In this document: one piece after another, positions 17,219 through 26,810 of the stretch
How positions within the stretch are numbered: the stretch's first letter is position 1
Layout of the letters: each line of letters opens with the position of its first letter
From: a bacterium
GTDB taxonomy: Bacteria > Sumerlaeota > Sumerlaeia > SLMS01 > JAHLLQ01
Length of the DNA: 64,000 nucleotides
NCBI GenBank assembly: GCA_020444065.1
Contig: JAHLLQ010000004.1
Location: 324,662-388,661, forward strand
Direction: 5' to 3'
The notes under the pieces: model-generated
Databases searched by the model: none
Told to the model about the DNA's origin: nothing
Seen by the model: only the letters and a program-made list of their open reading frames with translations
Made by a program: the position numbers and the translations under genes

Positions 17219-18340
17219 TCAGTGGATCGGCCACGGCGTCGGCGTGAACAGATCGGCACGTTGCGGCTTGATCTTGCCCGGCCAGGGCAGGATCAATTGA
17301 AATGTCGTGCATTCCCCCTCGACGCTCTGGCATTCTGCCCAACCGCCGTGCGCCTTTGCGACGTGTTGAACCACGTACAGGCCGAGACCGGAGCCTTCGA
17401 TGCCCTTTGCGGCTGACGCGCGCGAGTAGCGATCGAACACGTTCGGGATCTCATCAGCCGGAATCCCCGGCCCCGAGTTCTGGACCTCCAGGATCACGCA
17501 CTCGCCGGCCTTCTCGTTCTGCGTTCGCCTCAGGCTCAGTGTCGCCCACCCATCGTTCGGCGTGTACTTCGCGGCGTTGTTCAGAAGATTGGAGATCGCA
17601 CGAAAGATCAACGGCTCATCCCCATAGAACAGGCCGTCCAGAGGTGCGACCTCGGCCTGCAACTCAATCCGTCGCCGACGGAATTCCGCAGACAGTAACT
17701 TCACTGCTTCGTTCGCTGCATCTTCCAGTCGCATCGGCTGCGCGTGGATTTCCAGGCGTCCGCTTTCCGATCGGGCGTGTGTCAGGTAGTTCTCAAGCAG
17801 GCCGAGAATCTTCTGGCTGTTGAGGATGATCTTCTCGCTGTACTCGGGTACGTTCTCGCTGACCTTGCCCGTCTTGCGATCGACCAGGAATCGCGCGTAT
17901 CCGATGATGCTGCTCAACGGCACTTTGATATCGTGCGTGATCATACGCATCATGTCTTCACGCAGCCGTTCCGTCTCGATCTGCGCAAAGACCTTCTCGA
18001 TCGATGCGATCAGGAAATCCAGTTCGAATGGCTTTGTAATGTAGTCGGCAACGCGCTGGTGAATAGCCTCGATGGCGGATTCGGTCGAAGCGTGCCCAGT
18101 GATGACGATCAGAGCGCTGTCGGGGCTTTTCTTTCCAACGTAGTCCATGACCGTGAAGCCATCGACTTCCGGCATGCGCAGGTCCGTGATGATCAGATCG
18201 TACTCGCCCTTGCGAATGCGATCCAGCCCCTCGCGTCCGCCCACGGCGCAATCCACCTGGTAGCCTTCCTGACGCAGAAGTTCCGCCAGGCTCTCGGCCA
18301 ATCGTTCTTCGTCATCGATGACTAGTATTCGGCGATCCAT
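17219..18340 (-). CDS. Receiver domain-histidine kinase fusion
   Basis: 373 residues with the order REC, HisKA, HATPase_c and no membrane segment. In the receiver domain the acidic pocket is Asp9/Asp10, the phosphoacceptor Asp53 (ITDLRMPE) and the Lys103 of ITKPF. The kinase part has MITHDIKVPLSS with His136 as the phosphorylated residue, an N box (ISNLLNNAAKY) and glycine-rich boxes (GPGIPADEIP, GSGLGLYVV). REC-HK proteins are usually phosphorylated by another kinase and then phosphorylate a further target. The neighbouring PilZ-like gene, 88 bases upstream on the same strand, could be in the same unit. No output regulator is beside it. Confidence 0.93.
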   Translation of the reverse strand: MDRRILVIDDEERLAESLAELLRQEGYQVDCAVGGREGLDRIRKGEYDLIITDLRMPEVDGFTVMDYVGKKSPDSALIVITGHASTESAIEAIHQRVADYITKPFELDFLIASIEKVFAQIETERLREDMMRMITHDIKVPLSSIIGYARFLVDRKTGKVSENVPEYSEKIILNSQKILGLLENYLTHARSESGRLEIHAQPMRLEDAANEAVKLLSAEFRRRRIELQAEVAPLDGLFYGDEPLIFRAISNLLNNAAKYTPNDGWATLSLRRTQNEKAGECVILEVQNSGPGIPADEIPNVFDRYSRASAAKGIEGSGLGLYVVQHVAKAHGGWAECQSVEGECTTFQLILPWPGKIKPQRADLFTPTPWPIH

Positions 18341-18428
18341 CGGCGAAAGAGCCCCTTGAGAGTGTTCGGCCGCGCGCGGTCCGATTCACCTGCTGCCAGA
18401 GTATTCTTCGTCCCGAATCCCAATTACT

Positions 18429-18818
18429 TCACTTGGTCTGGTTTGCCTTGATCTCATCCAGGGTTCGGATCAGCAGCCGAAGTGCGATGCGATCCATCTC
18501 CTCCGGCGCACGAAGGTTGAATCCAAGATCCGAACTGTGCGGCGTGGTGGCCGTGGCTGGAACGTACTTCGCCCAGAAGATATCCGCCTTCAAGCTGAGC
18601 GGCTTCGGCAGGAACGACGCTCCAAGCGTGATCTTCGCCAGGTAGCGTGTCTTCAACAGACTCTCGCATTCGTCCTTGTCGAGCTCGTGCGTGCGCAGTC
18701 GAATGGCCTTCTCGGAAATCTCCTGCAGCTCCGCATTCACGAACTTCGGCGTGAAGGTCTCTTCCGGGTTGATGATGTTCAGCATCACTTCAGTCGTGAT
18801 GTCATGACGGCTGGCCAT
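18429..18818 (-). CDS. Unknown protein, possibly PilZ-like
   Basis: 129 residues from ATG 18818, with AGGAG eight bases upstream; an upstream ATG at 18860 would add 14 unusual residues. The pattern of an RxxxR-poor beta barrel with the segment VNAELQEISEKAIRLRTHELD and a late hydrophobic strand resembles PilZ domains in outline, but the RxxxR and D/NxSxxG c-di-GMP motifs are not clear. It has no signal peptide or membrane span. It lies upstream of the receiver-kinase gene on the same strand. The PilZ assignment is only a guess. Confidence 0.55.
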   Translation of the reverse strand: MASRHDITTEVMLNIINPEETFTPKFVNAELQEISEKAIRLRTHELDKDECESLLKTRYLAKITLGASFLPKPLSLKADIFWAKYVPATATTPHSSDLGFNLRAPEEMDRIALRLLIRTLDEIKANQTK

Positions 18819-19085
18819 CCGGCGTGCTCCTGTTGTCGGCATACGATCCCTCGGTCCCAAAGTAAAGCGCCCCTCCGGCAGGATGTAACCGGAATGACGA
18901 TGCAGTCCGATTCCAGCGCTCTCCTGGCTCTGTTGTCAACGGGTTCGGGCGAAGCGATGGGTTTGACGGAGGTGAAAATAAATGAAGCGTTTCCATTCCT
19001 GGGGGAATTTCAGCGGGATTCGCGGGGGGGCAAAACAGCCGCTCCAGCCCCTGTCATAAAGATTGCAAAAACCTGCATTTCGCGC

Positions 19086-19114
19086 TTGACGCGACAGGGG
19101 GTCCTGAGCAGAGT
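19086..19114 (+). promoter_or_regulatory. Possible promoter of the tRNA-Val/tRNA-Asp pair
   Basis: TTGACG (19086-19091) matches a sigma-70 -35 box, with 17 bases to CAGAGT (19109-19114), a poor -10 box. The tRNA-Val gene begins 33 bases later. The 19 to 19.1 kb region otherwise holds no gene that I can see. Confidence 0.3.
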
Positions 19115-19147
19115 GCGGACCTGCTTGGGGCTGATGCCTCTGGCGGC

Positions 19148-19224
19148 GGGCGGGTAGCTCAGCTGGTTAGAGCACCAGCCTTACAAGCTGGGGGTCACAG
19201 GTTCGATTCCTGTTCCGCCCACCA
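19148..19224 (+). tRNA. tRNA-Val (anticodon TAC)
   Basis: A full cloverleaf can be drawn: 7-bp acceptor GGGCGGG with TCCGCCC (one G-T pair), D stem GCTC/GAGC, 5-bp anticodon stem CCAGC/GCTGG with loop CTTACAA, T stem ACAGG/CCTGT with loop TTCGATT. The CCA end is encoded (19222-19224). Confidence 0.97.
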
Positions 19225-19250
19225 CAGCCCAAGGCAGTTCACAGATTTGC

Positions 19251-19328
<78 letters not shown>

Positions 19329-19339
19329 CCCACTTCTAA

Positions 19340-19372
19340 CCGGCCCTCATTCCGAGGGCCGGTTGCTTTTTT
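19340..19372 (+). terminator. Intrinsic terminator after the tRNA pair
   Basis: A 9-bp stem CCGGCCCTC/GAGGGCCGG with a five-base loop (ATTCC) is followed by TTGCTTTTTT. It begins 11 bases after the tRNA-Asp CCA, so it ends the tRNA transcript and isolates hisG. Confidence 0.93.
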
Positions 19373-19486
19373 CTGCCAAACTCACGATTTACAAAGACAT
19401 AAACGCCCTTTTCCCTTGATCGAGGGGGGGCTCCGCTCGCACTCACAAAGGCCGCACCGGCACGACTAACCTCAGAGGAGATCATC

Positions 19487-20416
19487 ATGACCGCATCAAA
19501 AGCTCGCCAATCCAAGTCCGCGAAGTCCAAAGGCGAAGCCCAGGGTCATGTGCTCCGCCTCGGTTTGCCGAAGGGCAGTCTGCAATCTGCGACCCTCGAG
19601 CTCTTTCGCAAGGCCGGCTTCAACTTCAACGTGGGCGACCGCAACTATCGCGCATCCTGCGACGATTCCGAAGTCGAGGCGCTGCTGATCCGCGCGCAGG
19701 AGATGGCTCGCTACGTTGACGACGGGGTGTTCGATTGCGGCCTCACTGGGCTCGATTGGGTGAAGGAAAACCGAGCCAAGGTCCACCGTGTGTGCGACCT
19801 CGTGTACTCGAAAGTCTCGCGTCGCCCGGTCCGCTGGGTGCTCGCCGTTCACAATGATTCGAAGATCAAGAGCGTGAAAGACCTGCAAGGAAAGCGCATC
19901 GCCACGGAGGCCGTGAATCTGACGAAGGATTATCTGCGCCGCAACGGCGTGAAGGCCAACGTCGAGTTCAGTTGGGGCGCGACCGAGATCAAGGTCCCGG
20001 AACTGGTCGATGCCATCGTTGAAGTCACCGAGACGGGCTCTTCGCTGCGTGCAAACAACCTGCGAATCGTTGAGACCGTTCAGGAATCGTGGACGGTCTT
20101 TGTGGCCAATCGCGAATCGTGGAAGAACCCCTGGAAGCGCGAGAAGATCGAGGCCATCGCCCTTCTCCTCCAGGCCGCCATCGCTGCCGAAGGCCGCGTT
20201 GGTCTGAAGATGAACGTCCCGGGCAAGAAGCTCGACACCATCATCGAACGCCTTCCCGCGATCACCAGCCCGACTGTCAGCCCGCTGATGAACTCCGATT
20301 GGGTCGCCGTTGAAACCGTGATGGAAGAAAGCCTCGTTCGCGACCTGATCCCCGCGCTCAAGAAACTCGGCGCGACCGGTATCATCGAGTATCCACTCAA
20401 CAAGATCGTGGATTGA
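19487..20416 (+). CDS. hisG: ATP phosphoribosyltransferase, long form
   Basis: 309 residues. HisG joins ATP and PRPP in the first step of histidine synthesis. The core begins [11 protein letters not shown], and [19 protein letters not shown]-like strand and the PRPP-loop region [14 protein letters not shown] are typical. The length and the C-terminal segment ([18 protein letters not shown]) indicate the long form with its own regulatory domain, which does not need HisZ and is normally feedback-inhibited by histidine. A Lys/Ser-rich extension of about 20 residues precedes the core. AGAGGAGAT lies just upstream of ATG 19487. No other his gene is in the window. Confidence 0.95.
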   Translation: MTASKARQSKSAKSKGEAQGHVLRLGLPKGSLQSATLELFRKAGFNFNVGDRNYRASCDDSEVEALLIRAQEMARYVDDGVFDCGLTGLDWVKENRAKVHRVCDLVYSKVSRRPVRWVLAVHNDSKIKSVKDLQGKRIATEAVNLTKDYLRRNGVKANVEFSWGATEIKVPELVDAIVEVTETGSSLRANNLRIVETVQESWTVFVANRESWKNPWKREKIEAIALLLQAAIAAEGRVGLKMNVPGKKLDTIIERLPAITSPTVSPLMNSDWVAVETVMEESLVRDLIPALKKLGATGIIEYPLNKIVD

Positions 20417-20527
20417 TCTGGGGCGGTTGCCTCAAAAAGCACACAAGATGGACAGTTGAAGTGACTTGAGCATCCTTGCTCAAGCCCACGGAATGCGGCC
20501 GAACCGCGTGGGTTCGCCTCGTTGAAA

Positions 20528-22582
20528 TCAAGTGGCGGGCGATTCACCCAGGCACTGTGACAGTTCCATGCGCTCCAGGTCCGCGCGGAACTCCTCGACT
20601 CCGCTCTTGCCAGAAGCTCGTTGCACATAGGCCTGCAGCGCGGCTGCTCGTTCCGCAGCGCCCACGTGACAATGCCATGCGGCAAGCGCCGTTGCCAGCA
20701 GCAGCGGTGGATCTGCGGCTTCGTTTCGCAGATAGGGCATGAGGACCGTTCGCGCCCGTTCCCAATCGCCCAGTCGCATCGATGCCATCGCCGCGCGCCA
20801 GGCGGCTTGATGGTACGAGGGCTGACGCTTCACTGCCTCCAGGAAGAGTGGCAGCGCCTTTGCCGGATCGTCGCGTTCGTAGTACTCGATGACTCCAAGG
20901 TTGTACGGCGCCACAGGATCGGCGGGCATCACGGCCATCGACTTTTCAAACTCATCGGCCGCCTCGTCGAATCGCCCCAGCGCATACAAAGCCTGTCCGC
21001 GCAATTGCGGAACAGCGGGGTAGCCCGGTCTCTCCACTTCGGCCTCATCGGCGTATTCGAGTGCGCGCTGCGCATCGCCGGCGCGGAAGGCCGCGTTACT
21101 CATGCGCGTGAAGTCGGCGTAACGGAAGCTCTCGCTGCGAACGCCCCACCAGTCGCCCCACGACATCCCGATACCAACCAGCAGCAATCCCACATACGCG
21201 ACGGCCAGCAGCCGATGTCGGTGATCGCGAACGAGCGTCGCGCTCTTCACCAGTCCGACGGCAGCAAGAATCACCGCCGGGAAGACAAGAGGCATGCGCA
21301 GGCGACCGCTGACATAGTACAACGCGATCGCTCCCCCCAGCAGTCCGCCATACAGCCAACACAGCGCCATTAATCGGCGGCGCCCCCGCGCGAGCAAAGC
21401 CAGCGTCGCGATTGATGCCAGCGCAAACGGCCATAGCACACCGAAATCGAACGGCATCCAACGCAGGATAACCGAGGCATTGCGATGGATCTCGTAGGAC
21501 TCGAAGTTGAAGATCTCACGTTCCGATGGCAGGAAGAGCGCCTTGCGCAACATCAGCCCGAGCCACGCGCCGGGGGCATCGAGGACATCCTCCTTCGCCT
21601 TGTTCATCCAGAACGAATCGATGGCCGAGAAGAAGTGCTCCTCCGGTGGTTCGATTTCGCCGCGCTGGATGGCTTGCTGGAAGCCGCGGAGAGCAAGCTC
21701 ACGCGTCGGATTACCTGTCTCCGCCATCGAGAAATCCGATTGCGCCAGGAACTTGCCCGACGCGCCCTGGCGGTTTGCTTCGTAGAAGTTGTAACCGCCT
21801 TGCCAAGGCAAGATCATCCACTCTCCACCCACGCTCGCGTTGCGCGCGCCGACGGCCAACATCGCAATCAAAGGCAGCGATACGAAGATCGCGGCGCTGA
21901 TCAAGCGACGCCGCAATGCGCGTGAATTCCAATGGCGAGGGAGCAAACCGACGCCGACAATCCAGAGCGCAATGAACGGGAGCACCGGCGTGATGGTTGG
22001 TCGCGTCAGCCACGCGAGCATCGCGAAGACGCTGGCCACGAGAACCCACTTTCGCGCCGCCCCCGGCGCCGAACCCGTCGCCATTGCGATCAGCGCCCAG
22101 ATCAATCCGGACTGCAGAAAGACGACGAGGAAATCGAGAATCAGTCGATCTTCCAGGCGGATCAGTGGACCGTAGAATGTCAGCAGAGCCGCTGCGGCGA
22201 CGGATGCGATGCGGGTCTCGCGCCCCGGCGGCAGCATGCGCCGCACGCTGTCCCACGCCATCCCCACCAGGCACGCGCCCAGCACATGCTGGATCAATCG
22301 CACGACGAAGAACCAGGCGTTCCCCGTGACGGCCATGACAGCGGCCAGGAAGACCGGATAGAGCGGTGCCTTGAAAAGTGGCTCGTGGCCGAAGCCTGCG
22401 CCACTCAGCAAGTCGCGCGCGGTGCGAGCGAGTTCCGCTTCGTCCAGCAATTGCTGGCTGAACAGCACGGACGTTGCGCTTTGTTCGAAGAGGTAGATCA
22501 GACGCACCAGCACAGCCATCAGCAACCAGAAGGCAGGATGTTCCCAGAAAGCGGGAATCCGCGTGCGTTCCTGATGTTCCAT
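20528..22582 (-). CDS. GT-C type membrane glycosyltransferase with C-terminal TPRs
   Basis: 684 residues. About ten hydrophobic spans fill residues 12-490. The first periplasmic loop has DEAELARTARDLLSG and GHEPLFKAPLYP, the arrangement of the PMT/ArnT (GT39/GT83) fold in which an acidic residue acts in transfer from a polyprenyl-phosphate sugar. Residues from about 495 carry four or so TPR-like repeats (RALEYADEAEVERPGYP, ALGRFDEAADEFEKSM, DPAKALPLFLEAVK), presumably periplasmic or cytosolic depending on the last span. It follows a HAD phosphatase gene by 27 bases. Acceptor and donor cannot be inferred. Confidence 0.82.
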   Translation of the reverse strand: MEHQERTRIPAFWEHPAFWLLMAVLVRLIYLFEQSATSVLFSQQLLDEAELARTARDLLSGAGFGHEPLFKAPLYPVFLAAVMAVTGNAWFFVVRLIQHVLGACLVGMAWDSVRRMLPPGRETRIASVAAAALLTFYGPLIRLEDRLILDFLVVFLQSGLIWALIAMATGSAPGAARKWVLVASVFAMLAWLTRPTITPVLPFIALWIVGVGLLPRHWNSRALRRRLISAAIFVSLPLIAMLAVGARNASVGGEWMILPWQGGYNFYEANRQGASGKFLAQSDFSMAETGNPTRELALRGFQQAIQRGEIEPPEEHFFSAIDSFWMNKAKEDVLDAPGAWLGLMLRKALFLPSEREIFNFESYEIHRNASVILRWMPFDFGVLWPFALASIATLALLARGRRRLMALCWLYGGLLGGAIALYYVSGRLRMPLVFPAVILAAVGLVKSATLVRDHRHRLLAVAYVGLLLVGIGMSWGDWWGVRSESFRYADFTRMSNAAFRAGDAQRALEYADEAEVERPGYPAVPQLRGQALYALGRFDEAADEFEKSMAVMPADPVAPYNLGVIEYYERDDPAKALPLFLEAVKRQPSYHQAAWRAAMASMRLGDWERARTVLMPYLRNEAADPPLLLATALAAWHCHVGAAERAAALQAYVQRASGKSGVEEFRADLERMELSQCLGESPAT

Positions 22583-22609
22583 GCGGGCAGGGGGCTCTTT
22601 CCCCGCGGG

Positions 22610-23332
22610 CTAGATCGCGAAATCCAGCACCAGCGAGAGGGCACTGAAGTCTCGAACTTCGATTGTCTCCGGTTCCTCGAGCAGAATCGGCTCCATCTCG
22701 AATTCCCAGGTGCCGTGATACGGAACGAAGATCGTTCGCATGCCGGCGCGCTTCGCGTTGTTGATGTCGCTGGCGGGGGAGTTGCCAATCATGACGACAT
22801 CTTCAGGGGCCAGGTCGTACTTCTCCAGAACGGCCGTGTACTCCTCCGGCTTCTTCGTTGGTACCACCTCCACGCCGTGCAACAGAGGCAGAATACCCGA
22901 CCGATGAACCTTCGACATCTGATCGTGATAGTCTCCCTTGGTTACGACGATCGTCGGATAGTGCTTTACCAGCGAAGGCAGCGTTTCCGCCACGCCGGGA
23001 AGAAACACGATCGGATGCCGACGCAGGAAATGCGTCCACTGCAGAGCCTGCTGCTTTATTCCAGGATGCAGGTGCGACATCTCGGGGCGTGCCGCGGCAA
23101 TCTGGCGGACGGCCAGAATCAGCGAGTGCTCGTAGCAGTCGTACCCGAAGCCATACATCGGGATGTGACGCAACTCCAGCTCTCGCATGATTTCGACGAT
23201 CGCCGTATCGGTGAATCCGAATCGCCGGCCGACGCCGCACAGCCACTCCAGCGAGCGCACAAAGAAGCTGTTGTTCTCCCAAAGCGTATCGTCCGCGTCT
23301 AGCAACACAGCCTTGATGTTCTGCAGTTTCAT
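22610..23332 (-). CDS. HAD-family hydrolase
   Basis: 240 residues. Motif I is LLDADDTLWENN with DADDT giving nucleophile and acid aspartates, motif II falls at VVTKGD, and motif IV at IGNSPASDINNAKRAG. The cap between motif I and II is alpha-helical, as in type C1 HADs. It probably dephosphorylates a small phosphometabolite in the cytosol. It is 86 bases downstream of the radical SAM gene and 27 upstream of the GT-C/TPR gene, all on the minus strand. Confidence 0.9.
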   Translation of the reverse strand: MKLQNIKAVLLDADDTLWENNSFFVRSLEWLCGVGRRFGFTDTAIVEIMRELELRHIPMYGFGYDCYEHSLILAVRQIAAARPEMSHLHPGIKQQALQWTHFLRRHPIVFLPGVAETLPSLVKHYPTIVVTKGDYHDQMSKVHRSGILPLLHGVEVVPTKKPEEYTAVLEKYDLAPEDVVMIGNSPASDINNAKRAGMRTIFVPYHGTWEFEMEPILLEEPETIEVRDFSALSLVLDFAI

Positions 23333-23418
23333 TGGTCGTTCAATCTTTCAGTTTCTTCGAAGTCTCAGGCCCGCGAGCCAAAACCGACTAACTAGCCAAA
23401 GTCGGGGCGGCTCGTCCA

Positions 23419-24693
23419 TCAAGAACGTCCGATGGAGCGTCCCTTTTCGATAGCAGTGCGGGAGATCCGGTTGACTGCGCGTGCGACAGCCGTCGCAGGA
23501 CGTTTGCGCAGGGCCTCCAGCCGTTCATGAGCCTGTTGGTAGAACCCCGGATCGGCCAGCTTGTTCGACAGGATACAATCGTCGTGTCCCCAGCAGCGCT
23601 CGACTGTGCACTGGAACCGTCTTCCTTGGCCCGGCGTGCGTGCCTGCATCAACATGACCGTGCGCATTTCCTCGCGGTGGCGGCGATACATCTCTCCCTG
23701 CCAGATTTCCGGAACCGTCGATTCGTTGACATTGCCGAACGAAGGGACGCGTTCGTCCGGCAGCAGGAAGCAGCACGGATGCACGTCGCCGGTGCCCTGC
23801 ACCAGCATGCTGTACCACCCGATGTAGCAGTATTCGATCGTCCCCGGCTTCTCGTAGTACACCGTGGGGTCGGGTTTTCCTGCGCCATGCAGTGGACCGA
23901 CAATGCTGTTCGCCCAGTCCTGCATTCCCACGAAGCTCAGATCCATCTCCAGCCAGAGCTTGCCGCGGCTGCGTTCTCCGACCTCTTCCAGGGCATCGCG
24001 CAACTGCGCCTTCTCTTCATCGGTTCTGATGATCTCGTTATCCGGAATCAAGCCGCACGCGCGGAAGACTACTGTGTCCACGGGCAGTTCGATCGCTAAC
24101 TCGATCATCTCCGGAATGTCCGCCATAGTCGAACGGTGCAGCATGAACTGCACATGCAGCAGCGTCTCGTCGCGCTTTCCGAGTCGCCGCAACTCCGCGT
24201 CGTACGTCCGGATGTTCTTCACAATGTCGTCGAACTTGCGCGGATCGATTCGCATGAACTCGCCATAGCGCTTCGCGTTCGAGTAGTTCAGGCTGAAGAA
24301 GACGTTCGTCGCTTTCGTCTTCAGCATCCCTTCGAGGACCTTATCGCGGCATCGAATGCCGTTGGTCGTCACGTTGTCCAACACAACATCCGCTTCTGCC
24401 AATCGATCGAGCAATTGCGGCAACTGCGGATAGATCAGCGGTTCGCCACCGCCGGCCAGGCGCACACTGCGCAGGCCGCCGGCAATCCATTCGTCAACGC
24501 GCGGCTCCAGCACATCCCACTTCAAGATCGCGCCGTTCCGAATCTCCACACTGTTGCAGAAGAAACAGTCCGCGTTGCACACGTCGATCGGATCCAACTC
24601 GACGTGATAGGGACCTCCGAGCGCCTCGCCGGCCTCAATTCCGGCAAGGATTGTCTCCACATCCTCCGGCCTCAGGTTTTCCCAGCCGTGCAT
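23419..24693 (-). CDS. Radical SAM protein with SPASM-like C-terminus
   Basis: 424 residues. CNADCFFC (Cys39, Cys43, Cys46) is the CX3CX2C cluster motif, followed by the glycine-rich LAGGGEPL that contacts SAM. In the C-terminal third, cysteines at YCYIGW, HPCCFLL and the late CTVERCWGHDDC resemble a SPASM/twitch auxiliary cluster domain. Such proteins often modify peptides, or act in sugar and cofactor pathways. It starts 3 bases after the yicC stop, so the two genes are co-transcribed. No short precursor peptide ORF is obvious beside it. Substrate unknown. Confidence 0.88.
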   Translation of the reverse strand: MHGWENLRPEDVETILAGIEAGEALGGPYHVELDPIDVCNADCFFCNSVEIRNGAILKWDVLEPRVDEWIAGGLRSVRLAGGGEPLIYPQLPQLLDRLAEADVVLDNVTTNGIRCRDKVLEGMLKTKATNVFFSLNYSNAKRYGEFMRIDPRKFDDIVKNIRTYDAELRRLGKRDETLLHVQFMLHRSTMADIPEMIELAIELPVDTVVFRACGLIPDNEIIRTDEEKAQLRDALEEVGERSRGKLWLEMDLSFVGMQDWANSIVGPLHGAGKPDPTVYYEKPGTIEYCYIGWYSMLVQGTGDVHPCCFLLPDERVPSFGNVNESTVPEIWQGEMYRRHREEMRTVMLMQARTPGQGRRFQCTVERCWGHDDCILSNKLADPGFYQQAHERLEALRKRPATAVARAVNRISRTAIEKGRSIGRS

Positions 24694-24696
24694 GTG

Positions 24697-25572
24697 TCAC
24701 TCCACGTTTGCTAGTTGCTCGCGGCAAGACTCCACTTGCTGCTTCAGATCAAGAACTGCGCGGGCGATCTCCAGGTCGCGGCACTTCGAACCGATCGTGT
24801 TGATCTCGCGCAGAATCTCCTGTGCCAGGAATTCCAACGAACGCCCGACACTCTCCTCATCCTTGTCCACCAGTGCCTTCAGTTGCTCCAGATGCGCTGC
24901 CAGCCGATCGCACTCTTCCGTAATGTCCGCCTTATCGGCGAAGAAGACCACTTCCTGCTCCAGACGCCCCGGATCCACGGTGCCGCCTTGTGAGTTCATC
25001 AACTCCTCGATACGCTGCAGCAGTTTCTCGCGGTACTTCTGCACAACCTCTGCGCGGGCCGTGGTGATTTCCTGCGTGCGCTCTGACATTAGACGATGGT
25101 GTTCGCGCAGGACTTCGCGCAGCGATTCGCCTTCGCGGCTGCGCTCCTGGATCAGGCCGTCAATCGCTTCGTCCAGCACTTCCAAGACCGACTTGTCGGC
25201 TTCTTCTGGAATCGACGATTCCGATGCAGTCAGCACGACGCCGGGCACAGAGAGAAGACTCTCCGGACGAATCTCCACCCCGCCTTCGACCGCTTCCTGA
25301 ACGTCCGCCATCAGTCGTTTCAGCAAGACCTTGTTGATTCGCGCCGCTGGAACCAACTCCTCCGACGGATCGAAACGCAGCGTCACGTCCACCTTGCCGC
25401 GCTGCAGTCGATTGCGAAGCGCCGTGCGGATTGCCGTTTCCAGATGCGAGAACGTCGCGCCAATGCGCAGATTCGTATCCAGAAAGCGGCTGTTGACGGA
25501 TCGCATCTCGATCGTCATTCGTCCGAACGGCGTTTCCCGCGTTGCGGAGCCAAAACCTGTCATGCTTTTCAT
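24697..25572 (-). CDS. yicC: YicC/YloC family endoribonuclease
   Basis: 291 residues from ATG 25572 (GGAGG about ten bases upstream; the ATG at 25581 is too close to it). The N-terminus MKSMTGFGSA, then MRSVNSRFLD, and the C-terminal stretch VFFADKADITEECDRLAAH and GRSLEFLAQEILREINTIGSK are the family signatures, including acidic and His-lacking metal-binding helices. YicC proteins are metal-dependent endoribonucleases involved in RNA turnover and stationary-phase survival. It heads a transcript with the radical SAM gene. In many bacteria it sits before gmk; here it does not. Confidence 0.95.
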   Translation of the reverse strand: MKSMTGFGSATRETPFGRMTIEMRSVNSRFLDTNLRIGATFSHLETAIRTALRNRLQRGKVDVTLRFDPSEELVPAARINKVLLKRLMADVQEAVEGGVEIRPESLLSVPGVVLTASESSIPEEADKSVLEVLDEAIDGLIQERSREGESLREVLREHHRLMSERTQEITTARAEVVQKYREKLLQRIEELMNSQGGTVDPGRLEQEVVFFADKADITEECDRLAAHLEQLKALVDKDEESVGRSLEFLAQEILREINTIGSKCRDLEIARAVLDLKQQVESCREQLANVE

Positions 25573-25654
25573 CGAGCGCATGCCTCCAGGGCCAAAGTGG
25601 AAACAGGGTCAACGAACCGGCGGCGGAGTGCAAGCCCTGTGGGAAAGGACTTGC

Positions 25655-25693
25655 TGTAAATGAAAGCGGTCCCGAGGAACTCCCCGGGACCGC
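25655..25693 (-). terminator. Intrinsic terminator of serC
   Basis: A 9-bp stem GCGGTCCCG/CGGGACCGC (25666-25674 with 25685-25693) is followed on the minus strand by TTTCATTTACAG. It lies 30 bases after the serC stop. Confidence 0.8.
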
Positions 25694-25724
25694 AACAATG
25701 TGTGTTGAGTGATATTAGAGGCTG

Positions 25725-26810
25725 TCAGCCGTTCTTCTTCTCGAAGTCCTTCAGGAACTCGACAAGGCCCTGAACGCCTTCGATCGGCATGGCGTTGTAG
25801 ATGCTGGCGCGCAGGCCGCCGACGGAGCGGTGCCCCTTCAGCGTCTTGAAGCCGGCGGCATCCGCCTCGGCGATCATCTGCTTCTCGAGGTCTTCGCTCG
25901 GCAGGCGCCACACGACGTTCATCAGCGAGCGGCTGTCCTTCTGCACCGGCGTCTTGAAGAAGTCGCTGCCATCCAGGCAATCGTACAGAATTCCGGCCTT
26001 CTTCTTGTTGTGTTCGAAGATCGCCGACAGGCCGCCGTTGTTCTTCAGCCACTTGAAGACGAGGCCCATGATGTAGATGCCGAAGGTCGACGGCGTGTTG
26101 TACATGCTGCCCTTGTCGATGTGCGTGCGGTACTGCAACATCGTGGGGATGTCCTTCGGGCCGGTCTCGGCCAGGTCCTTGCGGATGATGACGAGTGTAA
26201 CGCCCGATGGGCCCAAGTTTTTCTGCGCGCCGGCGTAGATCATGCCGTACTTCGACATGTCCAGAGGGCGGCACATCATGTCCGAGCTGGCATCGCAGAT
26301 CAGCGGCGCAGAGGATCCCTCCGGCTCGCTCTTCCACTGCGTGCCGGCGATCGTGTTGTTCGACGTGAAGTGCGTGTACTTCGCGCCGTCCGCGTAGTTC
26401 GCTTCCTTCGGAATGTGGGTGTAATTGTCTTCCTTGCTGCTGGCGGCGATGTGGGCGGTACCGTACAGCTTGGCTTCCTTGATGGCCTTGGCAGACCAGC
26501 TTCCGGTATCGATGTAGTTCGCCGTGCCCCCTCCCAGGAAGTTCATCGGAGCCATGAAGAACTGGCTGCTTGCTCCCCCCTGGAGGAAGAGAACGGCAAA
26601 ATCGTCGCTCAGATTCAGCAAGTCACGGCAGTCCGCCTCGGCCTGCTCGATGACAGCCATGAACGGCTTGCCGCGGTGGGAATGCTCCATGATGCCGATT
26701 CCCGTATCGCCGAGCGAAAGAAGGTTCTCGCGGGCTTCCTCCAGGACCTCGACGGGCAGAACGGCGGGACCGGCGCTGAAGTTGACGGCCCGTTTGATAG
26801 CGGTTTCCAT
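25725..26810 (-). CDS. serC: Phosphoserine aminotransferase
   Basis: 361 residues from ATG 26810, which has AGGAGAGG six bases upstream; a frame extension to 26858 is not needed. The enzyme transaminates 3-phosphohydroxypyruvate with glutamate in serine synthesis and also serves pyridoxine synthesis. NFSAGPAVLPVEVL, GIMEHSHRGKPF and YAGAQKNLGPSG are SerC signatures; the Lys in AQKNLG (about residue 196) carries PLP, and the HRSVGGLRASIYNAM end binds phosphate. Single gene with its own terminator. Confidence 0.97.
   Translation of the reverse strand: METAIKRAVNFSAGPAVLPVEVLEEARENLLSLGDTGIGIMEHSHRGKPFMAVIEQAEADCRDLLNLSDDFAVLFLQGGASSQFFMAPMNFLGGGTANYIDTGSWSAKAIKEAKLYGTAHIAASSKEDNYTHIPKEANYADGAKYTHFTSNNTIAGTQWKSEPEGSSAPLICDASSDMMCRPLDMSKYGMIYAGAQKNLGPSGVTLVIIRKDLAETGPKDIPTMLQYRTHIDKGSMYNTPSTFGIYIMGLVFKWLKNNGGLSAIFEHNKKKAGILYDCLDGSDFFKTPVQKDSRSLMNVVWRLPSEDLEKQMIAEADAAGFKTLKGHRSVGGLRASIYNAMPIEGVQGLVEFLKDFEKKNG

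Noticed and set aside
18861-19147. Small gene or riboswitch between the PilZ-like gene and the tRNAs
   Set aside because: No frame with a start signal and no conserved aptamer pattern could be seen.
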